A stretch of 64,000 nucleotides of DNA from Brumimicrobium sp040882265 (GTDB taxonomy: Bacteria; Bacteroidota; Bacteroidia; Flavobacteriales_D; Crocinitomicaceae). Position 1 is the first letter of the stretch, and each line of letters opens with the position of its first letter. The stretch is taken from the NCBI GenBank assembly GCA_040882265.1, contig JBBEBO010000157.1:1-64000 (forward strand), in the 5' to 3' direction. The position numbers and the translations under genes are program-made. This document shows, one piece after another, positions 35,248 to 43,103 of the stretch. The notes below the pieces were generated by a model, which was not told where the DNA came from, searched no databases, and was given only the letters and a program-made list of their open reading frames with translations.

Positions 35248-36516
35248 TTAAAATGTTGATACAAAATCAATTAGTAACTTTACAATATTGTCATAAGCCG
35301 CAAAAGAAAGTTCTTCGTGGGTATCAAAAACATCATGGTAGTGTTTATTGTGCCCCATTGTGTATATAAAGAAACTTGGCACACCTTCTTTATAAAAATA
35401 GTAGTGATCGCTGTTTTGGGTTTCTCCTCTCGATTTTACTTTTGTTAGATAGTTCTTTTCAGCATTAATTTCCTGCAGTTTTTCAAACGGTTCTTTCAGT
35501 TTTGAGCCATTTACAACTGTTATTCCTTCTTCTCCACTTCCCATGATATCTAAGTTCAACAAAAAGGCAATTTTTTTCATTTTTATAGATTTTTCCTCTA
35601 CAAAATGTTTGGAGCCTAGTAAACCAGCTTCTTCTCCTGCAAAGGCAATAAAAAGTAAATTGTAATCAACTGGGTTTTCTCTGAAATAATCAGCCATAGA
35701 AATCAACATGGCTGTGCCACTTGCGTTATCGTTTGCGCCTGGGAAATACGCTTCAGTACCCATCCCCCCCAAATGGTCATAGTGAGCTGTAAAAACAATA
35801 GTTTTCGCTCGTTTCTTACCAGAAGGCAAATAGCCAGCAACATTTTTGCTTTCAAAGTTTTGAACGAATTTTGCTTCTATATCTAATTCAAAATTCATTT
35901 TTTCTTCCACAAATTCTTCTTTGAGGATAACGAAAGGAAAATTCATTTTTTCACGTCCAACAGACCATGTAAATTTTTGTGAAGTAGTGATCACAACGGG
36001 AGCTTTATTGGCTAAAAACGTTAATCCATAAAGCATTTCATTTTCTTTTTTTGAGCTAGTATTGCGCACATCAATAAAAAATGCGTTTGCATCGCTTGAC
36101 TCAATTTTTCCAATTGCTTCTTTTATTTGTGTTGGGTCATCTAAAACACTTGTATCAATCGTAGGAGCAAAAATTAATTCTCCTTCAAAACCACCAGAGC
36201 TTGCATCAACTACAAAGTCTTTTCCCGCAGTTAAAGTTTTATCATTCAGCTTGACATCCATATTTCCTGGAAATGTATTGACATCAAACTTGAAGTGTTG
36301 AAAATAGGAGTCATCAAAATATGGTTGGAGTCCTGATTTTTTAAATTTTGAGGCTAAATAGTCACCAGCTTTGTTTACACCATTTTTTAGGTAACCACGG
36401 CCAAAAAGTGAATCGCTACAAAGCACTTCTGTAATTTCCATTGCTTTTTCGCGCTGGGTAATCCCCGCTGAAACAAAAAGAAAAGTGATCAAAAACAAAT
36501 AAATTTTAATCAGCAT
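35248..36516 (-). CDS. M28-family metallopeptidase
   Basis: A 422-residue exported peptidase with a signal peptide of about 18 residues. The zinc site of family M28 is visible: H245-x-D247, D263 in ANDNASG, E295/E296 in AFAGEEAG, D323 in NLDIMG and H371 near the end. The preceding 100-residue region (about 105-210) resembles a PA-type insert. It probably acts as an aminopeptidase in the periplasm or outside the cell. It overlaps the upstream hypothetical gene by 11 bp, so the two are one operon. Substrate unknown. Confidence 0.88.
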   Translation of the reverse strand: MLIKIYLFLITFLFVSAGITQREKAMEITEVLCSDSLFGRGYLKNGVNKAGDYLASKFKKSGLQPYFDDSYFQHFKFDVNTFPGNMDVKLNDKTLTAGKDFVVDASSGGFEGELIFAPTIDTSVLDDPTQIKEAIGKIESSDANAFFIDVRNTSSKKENEMLYGLTFLANKAPVVITTSQKFTWSVGREKMNFPFVILKEEFVEEKMNFELDIEAKFVQNFESKNVAGYLPSGKKRAKTIVFTAHYDHLGGMGTEAYFPGANDNASGTAMLISMADYFRENPVDYNLLFIAFAGEEAGLLGSKHFVEEKSIKMKKIAFLLNLDIMGSGEEGITVVNGSKLKEPFEKLQEINAEKNYLTKVKSRGETQNSDHYYFYKEGVPSFFIYTMGHNKHYHDVFDTHEELSFAAYDNIVKLLIDFVSTF

Positions 36517-37294
36517 ATCTACGATCGATTATTTTAACAAACTCTTCAACTATTGGACTTTCAGCGTCCCAACTTTGTTCAGCAGCAATTTCACTTAATT
36601 GATAACGTGCATTTTCATTGCTTTCTTGATTATCCAAAATGTCAATTGCTTTGTTAAACAACTCACTATTTCCAGCAAAAAGTTCTGATATAAATTGTAA
36701 TTTATCGTTTAGCCCAATGGATCCCTTTAAAGAGTTGATTTTAGCCGAACCCAGTTTCCCCATTAACGAATCGTCGTGAACTTGAGTAAACCGTTCAAAA
36801 AATGAACTAATTTCAGGGTCTTCTATATTTTTAGTTTCAGGCACTTCTTTTTTGTTGTTTTCATTCTTCGCTTTTTCTACCTGTTTTTCCTGAACGTTAT
36901 TGGTTATGTTGTTTTCTTCTGCCTCTAAATTTGATTTCTGATCTTTATTACCTGTTGTTTGAGGTGCGTCTTCATCACTCGAAAAATCAAATGCTATTTC
37001 ACCTACAACCTCTTTTTGAGGCTTTGGAGTCGGTTTTTCTTCTTTTTTAGAAGAATTTCCCTCTGCTTCCACTTCCTTTACGGGTGGAATTACTTGTTCT
37101 TTTTTGCTTTCTTTCTTGGAATAAACGTTTGCTTCTTTGGCTTTATAATTTAATACAATCGCACGTTCGTAAAGCCTGCGCGACAATGTTTCAAATTCAA
37201 TTAACTCGTCTTCAGACAAATCTCCTTTAGACAATTGGTCGCTTAAAGCTTTTAGACGGTTTGTAATTTCCTGATGTGAATGAAATGCCGACAT
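36506..37294 (-). CDS. hypothetical protein with coiled coil and disordered middle
   Basis: A 262-residue protein without signal peptide or membrane helix. Residues 1-55 are a helical coiled coil (ALSDQLSKGDLSEDELIEFE). Residues 60-165 are Lys/Glu/Asn-rich and probably disordered. Residues 165-262 form a compact helical end with LKGSIGLNDKLQFISELF. I do not recognise the family, though similar proteins precede M28 peptidase genes in other Flavobacteriia by memory, unverified. It overlaps the peptidase gene by 11 bp. Confidence 0.65.
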   Translation of the reverse strand: MSAFHSHQEITNRLKALSDQLSKGDLSEDELIEFETLSRRLYERAIVLNYKAKEANVYSKKESKKEQVIPPVKEVEAEGNSSKKEEKPTPKPQKEVVGEIAFDFSSDEDAPQTTGNKDQKSNLEAEENNITNNVQEKQVEKAKNENNKKEVPETKNIEDPEISSFFERFTQVHDDSLMGKLGSAKINSLKGSIGLNDKLQFISELFAGNSELFNKAIDILDNQESNENARYQLSEIAAEQSWDAESPIVEEFVKIIDRRYAD

Positions 37295-37487
37295 AATAAA
37301 TTATTCATGTTATTTTGTAAATACCAAAGTTAAGACTCTTTTTAATATAGTCAGAAAGAGGAAAGTTAAAAGTTTGCAAATAAAAAAGAGGGTACCCATT
37401 TTCAGGACGAGACAACCTTTTGTTTGCCTATTATGGTGTTATAATCCATTGTAAATACAACCAAGCAACTTAAATAACTATTTTTCG

Positions 37488-37495
37488 TATATTTG
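37488..37495 (+). promoter_or_regulatory. candidate -7 element of MNT/HepT operon
   Basis: TATATTTG, an exact match to TAnnTTTG, ending 16 bp before the ATG at 37512. No convincing -33 TTTG lies at the right distance. Confidence 0.4.
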
Positions 37496-37511
37496 AATAA
37501 ATATCAGTAAG

Positions 37512-37817
37512 ATGGTAAAATTGATTCAAGAAAATAGAGATGAATTGCAAAGGCTTTGTGAAAAGTACGATATTAAGACTATGTATTTGTTCGGTTCAGC
37601 CACATCAGATAAATTCAAAGATTCAAGTGATGTAGATATACTAATATCTTTTCAAGAAATTCCTTTCGATAAATACACTGACAATTACTTCGAGCTACAC
37701 GTAGAACTCGAGAAGTTATTTAATCGCAAGGTAGATCTTGTGACAGAGCGCTCCCTATCCAATCCATATTTTATACAGAGCGTAGAAAAATCGAAGCAAT
37801 TGTTATATGCTGCATAA
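37512..37817 (+). CDS. MNT-type nucleotidyltransferase antitoxin
   Basis: A 101-residue minimal nucleotidyltransferase. The signature G28-S29-x10-D40-x-D42 is present, with a third acidic residue in KVDLV near 77. In type VII MNT/HepT systems this protein neutralises the adjacent HepT RNase by transferring AMP onto a tyrosine of its R-x4-H-x-Y motif. The downstream gene overlaps by 11 bp and is a HepT, so the pairing is complete. Other minimal nucleotidyltransferases of unknown role have the same fold, but the gene pair decides it. Confidence 0.88.
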   Translation: MVKLIQENRDELQRLCEKYDIKTMYLFGSATSDKFKDSSDVDILISFQEIPFDKYTDNYFELHVELEKLFNRKVDLVTERSLSNPYFIQSVEKSKQLLYAA

Positions 37818-38142
37818 TGTAAAAATGTATTTATCAGACATTTCGAATTCAATTGAATCGATCTATGAATATCTCGGCGAAGAAAGAGATTTTAATAAAT
37901 ATGAATCGAATAAACTTCTTCGTCGTGCTGTAGAGAGAGAATTGGAGATTATTGGAGAAGCAGTAAATCGTTTACTAAAATTGGACTCGAGCATTGTCAT
38001 TTCTGATGCGCGAAGAATTGTAAGCCTACGCAATTGGGTTATACATGCTTATGACAATGTCGATAATGTAATTATTTGGGGAATAATAAATAAAGATCTG
38101 CCTATGCTTGAAAAACAAGTCAAAAAGTTACTCAAAGAATAG
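37807..38142 (+). CDS. HepT-like toxin (DUF86 RNase)
   Basis: A 111-residue all-helical HEPN protein. The catalytic motif R75-x4-H80-x-Y82 (RNWVIHAY) is intact, with Y82 the expected AMPylation target. It is predicted to cleave RNA, possibly tRNA, when released from its MNT partner, although activity varies in the family. It starts inside the MNT gene (11-bp overlap), the standard coupled order. The genes sit between an operon of unrelated function and the tyrosine pathway, consistent with an acquired module, though base composition looks ordinary. Confidence 0.88.
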   Translation: MLHNVKMYLSDISNSIESIYEYLGEERDFNKYESNKLLRRAVERELEIIGEAVNRLLKLDSSIVISDARRIVSLRNWVIHAYDNVDNVIIWGIINKDLPMLEKQVKKLLKE

Positions 38143-38191
38143 GGCTAATAAGATAACTTCCGCCGTTAGGAGCATTGGTTCATCAGCAATA

Positions 38192-38232
38192 AGCTATCGA
38201 GCCGCTACTAAAACGTCATGGACTCGATAGCT
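38192..38232. other. long-loop inverted repeat after hepT
   Basis: A perfect 10-bp inverted repeat, AGCTATCGAG (38192-38201) and CTCGATAGCT (38223-38232), with a 21-base loop, between the convergent hepT and hppD genes. There is no T-run, so termination is uncertain. Confidence 0.4.
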
Positions 38233-38296
38233 TTGCAAAACGATGATAGTTTGACATAATTACCCCGTCTTACCCTCTTAAAATCTCAACATCTAT

Positions 38297-39457
38297 CTAC
38301 AAAGTCCCTCTCAACCCTTGTTCACGTTCGATTGACTCAAACAAAGCTTTAAAGTTCCCTGCGCCAAATCCTCTCGCTCCCATTCGTTGAATGATTTCAA
38401 AAAACAACGTTGGACGATCTTCAACTGGTTTAGTAAATATTTGAAGCAAGTATCCTTCTTCGTCAGCATCAACCATGATGCCAAGCTTTTGAATTGCATT
38501 AATATCTTCTTGAAGCTCATGATCATGTGCTCCTAAACGCTCTGGAATTTCATCATAATACGTCTGTGGTGGAACAGATAAAAACTCTACTCCACGATTT
38601 CTCAAGTCCGAAACAGTTTTTATGATATCGTCTGTGGCAACTGCGATATGTTGTACACCTGATCCTTCATAATAATCGAGATATTCTTCAATTTGAGATT
38701 TTTTCTTTCCTTTTGCTGGTTCGTTGATAGGGAATTTAATTCTTCCGTTTCCATTCGACATCACTTTCGACATCAAAGCAGAGTACTCTGTGTGAATTTG
38801 TTTATCGTCAAACGAAAGAAAGTTTTCGAATCCCATAACATCTTCATACCATTTTACCCAAGTATCCATTTGATTCCAACCTACGTTACCTACCATGTGG
38901 TCGATAAACTTTAAACCAACAGGCTCTGGGTTGTAATCTGATTCCCATTTTACATATCCTGGTAAAAAGTCGCCGTTGTAATTTTTACGCTCTACAAACA
39001 TGTGAACCGTTTCACCATACGTGTAAATTCCAGCGCGAACAACTTCACCATTTTCATCTTTTTCAACAGTTGGTTCCATGTAAGATTTTGCTCCACGTTT
39101 TGTTGTTTCTTCATAAGCTAAGCGAGCATCTTCAACCCACAAAGCGACAACTTTCACACCATCACCGTGTTTTTTCACGTGTTCTCCAATTGGAGATTCT
39201 GAGTTAAGTGCTGTCGTTAAAACAATGCGGATTTTATCTTGCTTTAAAACATAAGAAGCACGATCTCTCACACCTGTTTCCAATCCAGCATAAGCATGTG
39301 ATTGAAAACCGAAAGCTGTTTTATAAAAATGTGCTGCTTGCTTTGCATTTCCTACATAAAACTCAACATAATCCGTTCCTAAAAGCGGTAAAAAATCTTG
39401 AGCTCCTTCAAATATCTTCTCTAATCCGTATTCTACATTTTTTACTTGTTTTGCCAT
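38297..39457 (-). CDS. hppD: 4-hydroxyphenylpyruvate dioxygenase
   Basis: A 386-residue non-haem iron dioxygenase that turns 4-hydroxyphenylpyruvate into homogentisate with loss of CO2. The iron facial triad is in place: H187 (FIDHMVGN), H270 (VQHIAVAT) and E354 (LFFEIIQR), within two vicinal-oxygen-chelate halves, and the C-terminal gating helix GFGAGNFKALFESIE is present. It follows hmgA by 49 bp on the same strand, giving a two-gene tyrosine-catabolic unit. Confidence 0.94.
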   Translation of the reverse strand: MAKQVKNVEYGLEKIFEGAQDFLPLLGTDYVEFYVGNAKQAAHFYKTAFGFQSHAYAGLETGVRDRASYVLKQDKIRIVLTTALNSESPIGEHVKKHGDGVKVVALWVEDARLAYEETTKRGAKSYMEPTVEKDENGEVVRAGIYTYGETVHMFVERKNYNGDFLPGYVKWESDYNPEPVGLKFIDHMVGNVGWNQMDTWVKWYEDVMGFENFLSFDDKQIHTEYSALMSKVMSNGNGRIKFPINEPAKGKKKSQIEEYLDYYEGSGVQHIAVATDDIIKTVSDLRNRGVEFLSVPPQTYYDEIPERLGAHDHELQEDINAIQKLGIMVDADEEGYLLQIFTKPVEDRPTLFFEIIQRMGARGFGAGNFKALFESIEREQGLRGTL

Positions 39458-39506
39458 ACCTTTTAATTTTTTTGAATCTAATCAATTCTGTTTTTGTCAA
39501 TTTTTA

Positions 39507-40667
39507 TTATTCTTCCAACCAAGATTTAAAATAATCTTTGTCAGCGATATCTAACGCTGTTTGTGTAAGTCTTAACGGTTTAAACGTATCCACCATTACT
39601 GCCAATTCTCCCGTTTCTTTTTTTCCGATACTTTTCTCCATAGCTCCTGGGTGCGGTCCGTGAGGGATTCCCGCTGGGTGCAATGAAATATATCCTTTCT
39701 CGACGTGATTTCTCGACATAAAATCTCCATCCACATAATAAAGCACCTCATCAGAATCAATATTACTGTGATTATAAGGTGCGGGAACTGCTTCAGGATG
39801 GTAATCATAAAGTCTCGGACAGAATGAACAAACTACGTAGTTATGCGCTTCAAACGTTTGATGTACGGGTGGTGGCTGGTGTACTCTACCTGTTATTGGT
39901 TCGAAATCCTTTATGTTAAATGCATAAGGGAAATTATATCCATCCCAACCTACCACATCAAAAGGATGCGAAGCATAAGTGATTTGGTGCAATTCATTTT
40001 CTTTTTTGATTTTAATCAAAAACTCCCCTTTTTCATCGTGCGTTTCAAGTTTTTCGGGAGTTCTCAAATCGCGCTCACAAAATGGCGCGTGTTCCATCAA
40101 TTGCCCAAAGTTATTTCTATAACGCTTTGGAGTTAAAATTGGCGAAAATGATTCTACAATAAATAACCTGTTACTTTCTGTGTCAAATAAAATCTGATAG
40201 ATAATCCCTCTTGGAACAACTAAATAGTCACCGGGACCAAATTTTATGTTTCCAAGCATCGTTCTTAATGTTCCCGTTCCCTGATGCACAAAAATCATTT
40301 CATCAGCATCAGCATTTTTATAGAAATAATCTTTTAATGAATCTTTCGGTGCAGATAGAACAATGTTGAGGTCATTATTAAATAAGACCGTTTTTCTACT
40401 TTCTAAAAAATCTTTTTCAGGTTTAACTTGAAACCCGTTAAGCATTTGACTTGTGATGTTTTTATTTACCGCCGCCTTTGGTGTGAGGTCTATACTTTTA
40501 CCAATCGTTTTCACCTGAGTAGGGCGGTGTACATGATACATCAGCGAAGCCATACCGCTGAAACCTTCAGTTCCAAACAGCTGCTCGTAGTAATATCCAC
40601 CATCCTCTTTTTTAAAAGTGGTGTGTCTTTTATGTGGAATTTTACCAAGTTTTGAATAAAATGGCAT
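39507..40667 (-). CDS. hmgA: homogentisate 1,2-dioxygenase
   Basis: A 386-residue cupin-type dioxygenase that opens the homogentisate ring to maleylacetoacetate. Hallmarks are the KRHTTF start, FVHQGTGTL and the C-terminal HPAGIPHGPHPGAMEKS segment with metal-binding histidines and a nearby glutamate. It is shorter than the roughly 430-residue proteobacterial enzyme, as in many Bacteroidota members. First gene of the pair with hppD; the later steps (fumarylacetoacetase, isomerase) are not in the window. A good promoter lies upstream. Confidence 0.92.
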   Translation of the reverse strand: MPFYSKLGKIPHKRHTTFKKEDGGYYYEQLFGTEGFSGMASLMYHVHRPTQVKTIGKSIDLTPKAAVNKNITSQMLNGFQVKPEKDFLESRKTVLFNNDLNIVLSAPKDSLKDYFYKNADADEMIFVHQGTGTLRTMLGNIKFGPGDYLVVPRGIIYQILFDTESNRLFIVESFSPILTPKRYRNNFGQLMEHAPFCERDLRTPEKLETHDEKGEFLIKIKKENELHQITYASHPFDVVGWDGYNFPYAFNIKDFEPITGRVHQPPPVHQTFEAHNYVVCSFCPRLYDYHPEAVPAPYNHSNIDSDEVLYYVDGDFMSRNHVEKGYISLHPAGIPHGPHPGAMEKSIGKKETGELAVMVDTFKPLRLTQTALDIADKDYFKSWLEE

Positions 40668-40802
40668 AAATAATATTTTTATATGTGAATAATTCTTTCC
40701 TGAGCTTTTTTACGCCAGGGTCATTCGGGATTGCGTTTTAAAAGACGCTTTGTTTTTTTACCAATACTACCGTATGTATTCATAAATAAAATCTGTTTCC
40801 TA

Positions 40803-40833
40803 CAAATATAAAAATTTGAGAGCGGTTTACGAA
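40803..40833 (-). promoter_or_regulatory. promoter of hmgA-hppD
   Basis: On the minus strand, TTCG (40830-40833), 19 bases, then TATATTTG (40803-40810), close to the Bacteroidota consensus. The implied leader is about 130 bases, longer than average. It contains a small GCGT/ACGC hairpin (around 40733-40750) that could matter for regulation. Confidence 0.6.
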
Positions 40834-40887
40834 CAATATTGATATACTTTATCAAGTCATTATGACAAAAGTCAGTTCTAAGTATGG

Positions 40888-41637
40888 CTATTTTGCAATT
40901 GCAATTGTCAATAGGCTGATTTCAATTTCAGGAATTACTTCTTTAATTGTTCTCGCAGCAGATTCTAAAGTTGATCCAGTTGTGAGTACATCATCAACGA
41001 TTGCTACGTGTTTGTATTTACTTAGATCGTTTACATTGGCTTTAAATATAGACTTTACATTATCCCAACGTTCAAAACGATTCTTTTTAGTTTGTGAATC
41101 GTGATGCTTCTTTCTTTGTATTCCCACAATAATTGGAATTTCAAGCACATTGCTAACTCCTTGAGCGATCAATAAACTCTGATTGTAACCTCTTATAAAT
41201 CCTTTTTTAGAATGAAGGGGGATTGGGATTAAAGCATCAATGTTCTTGTATTTAGACTTATCTTTAATTCGCTTGCCAATAATTTCACCCATATATATAC
41301 CAAGTTCCTTTCCCTCTTTGTATTTAATGGTATGTAAGATCGTTTGAGTTGAATTTCCCTTTTCAAAAAACAAACATGCAAATACATTTTCAATTTTCAC
41401 TCTTCCCCAAAATAATTCATCTGCAATTGTTTGATTTTCATACTTTTCATAATCAGTGAAATGTATTTTTTCAAAGCAACTAAAACAAAAATGAGGTTGC
41501 GTTTCTGGAAGTTCGACTCCGCAAATTAAACATGGTTTCGGATAGATCAGTGAAAGAAATCCATCCATACTTTTCTTTAAATTCGTATGCGCCTTTCTCA
41601 GCTTCATTTTGCGTTTGATTTTAGGTTTATTCAACAA
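40888..41637 (-). CDS. comF: ComF-family phosphoribosyltransferase-like protein
   Basis: A 249-residue protein with an N-terminal four-cysteine zinc finger (C36-x2-C39 and C51-x2-C54) and a C-terminal type I phosphoribosyltransferase domain whose PRPP loop reads DDVLTTGST (215-223). ComF proteins act in DNA uptake or in processing of incoming DNA in naturally competent bacteria; Bacteroidota members are annotated by similarity. The first 24 residues are basic and may be a start-site extension; an ATG ten codons later is an alternative. Confidence 0.88.
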   Translation of the reverse strand: MLNKPKIKRKMKLRKAHTNLKKSMDGFLSLIYPKPCLICGVELPETQPHFCFSCFEKIHFTDYEKYENQTIADELFWGRVKIENVFACLFFEKGNSTQTILHTIKYKEGKELGIYMGEIIGKRIKDKSKYKNIDALIPIPLHSKKGFIRGYNQSLLIAQGVSNVLEIPIIVGIQRKKHHDSQTKKNRFERWDNVKSIFKANVNDLSKYKHVAIVDDVLTTGSTLESAARTIKEVIPEIEISLLTIAIAK

Positions 41638-42074
41638 TAATTTGTTCGTAACATCGGTAGAATATTTTTTATTTAAGGTAAATTATAGCTTAATTTTATA
41701 GGACGTTCTTCTAAAGTGCTGATTGTACAAGATGTCGGATAAGATACTGATATTTATCGATAAAACAATATTAAATTACTGTGAATATCTTTTTAATTGA
41801 TGTTAATAATGTCCTCGATGACCATCAGTCAAGGCGTTAAAAATTTTATCCACATTCTAAATTTAGAATTGTGAATTTCTTTAGTTGTGAGTGAGCAAAT
41901 AATTGACAATTTTTGTAGAGCTCAAATGAGGGTTTCGATTTGCTAAATGAAGAAACTTTTTTCAAATCTGAGCAATTAACAAGAAGGACTGGGAGAGTTG
42001 ATTTTTGAATGAAAAAAGTGTAGAGAAGACTACACATGATAATATATTATTGCACAATAAAAAAAGGTTAAAAA
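41638..42074. promoter_or_regulatory. nrd upstream region
   Basis: About 437 bp with no supported gene between comF and nrdB (divergent). Close to nrdB lie an inverted repeat, GTGTAG (42018-42023) and CTACAC (42030-42035), and the AT palindrome ATAATATATTAT (42039-42050), which overlaps a -7-like TATTATTG. These may be regulator sites, but they do not match the known NrdR box well. The rest is featureless AT-rich DNA. Confidence 0.4.
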
Positions 42075-43049
42075 ATGGCACAAAACGAACCAATCTTAGA
42101 GGAAAACAAGAACAGATTTGTACTGTTCCCAATTAAACATGATGACATCTGGGCATTCTACAAAAAAGCGGAAGCAAGCTTTTGGACAGCAGAAGAAATA
42201 GATCTATCACCAGACTTAGTCGATTGGGAAAACAAATTAAATGATGATGAACGTTATTTTGTAAAACATGTACTGGCTTTCTTTGCCGCTTCGGATGGAA
42301 TTGTTAATGAAAATTTAGCTGAAAACTTCGTGGCTGAAGTACAATACACAGAAGCAAAATTTTTCTATGGTTTCCAAATTGCAATGGAAAACATTCATTC
42401 GGAAACATACTCTTTGTTAATTGACACTTATATCAAAAACAATGAAGAAAAGAACGAGCTTTTTAATGCTATTGACACAATGGAGTGTGTTAAGAAAAAG
42501 GCAGATTGGGCGCTTCGTTGGATAGATGAAGGTAACTTCGCAGAGCGTTTGATTGCTTTTGCTGCAGTTGAAGGAATCTTTTTCTCAGGGTCTTTTTGTT
42601 CAATCTTCTGGCTGAAGAAAAGAGGCTTGATGCCAGGTCTTTCTTTCTCAAATGAATTGATTTCAAGAGATGAAGGATTGCATTGTGATTTTGCGTGTCT
42701 ATTATACAACAATCACTTAAATAATAAGCTTTCAGAAGAAAAAGTGAGAAGTATCATTTTAGACGCTGTTGTAATTGAAAAAGAATTTATCCTTGAGGCA
42801 TTACCAGTTCGTTTAATTGGAATGAATTCAGAATTGATGTCTCAATATATCGAATTTGTTGCTGATAGACTGTTAATGGAGCTAGGATGTAAAAAAGAAT
42901 ATAACGCTACAAACCCATTCGACTTTATGGACATGATTTCTATAGAAGGAAAAACTAATTTCTTCGAAAAACGTGTTGCAGAATACCAGAAAGCAGGAGT
43001 GATGGGAGATAATGAAGATAAGTCATTTAGCACAGATGAGGACTTTTAG
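42075..43049 (+). CDS. nrdB: ribonucleotide reductase class I, beta subunit
   Basis: A 324-residue di-iron protein that makes the tyrosyl radical used by the catalytic alpha subunit to reduce ribonucleoside diphosphates. The ligand pattern is that of the class Ia type: D74 (FAASDGIV), E105 and H108, with radical tyrosine Y112 four residues after the histidine, and the second half supplying RDEGLHCDF. The N-terminal WTAEEIDL motif is typical of the eukaryote-like subgroup. First gene of the nrdBA pair (54-bp gap). dNTP supply is its role. Confidence 0.94.
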   Translation: MAQNEPILEENKNRFVLFPIKHDDIWAFYKKAEASFWTAEEIDLSPDLVDWENKLNDDERYFVKHVLAFFAASDGIVNENLAENFVAEVQYTEAKFFYGFQIAMENIHSETYSLLIDTYIKNNEEKNELFNAIDTMECVKKKADWALRWIDEGNFAERLIAFAAVEGIFFSGSFCSIFWLKKRGLMPGLSFSNELISRDEGLHCDFACLLYNNHLNNKLSEEKVRSIILDAVVIEKEFILEALPVRLIGMNSELMSQYIEFVADRLLMELGCKKEYNATNPFDFMDMISIEGKTNFFEKRVAEYQKAGVMGDNEDKSFSTDEDF

Positions 43050-43103
43050 TATCAGAAAATTAGTTAAGGAAACCAGTAGTATAAACCCAATAAAAAAACT
43101 TAC

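Noticed and set aside
41980..42035. Similarity between the nrdB upstream sequence and 35173-35215 (both with GACTGGGAG and AAAAAA runs)
   Set aside because: About ten contiguous bases plus A-rich stretches; too weak to call a repeat.
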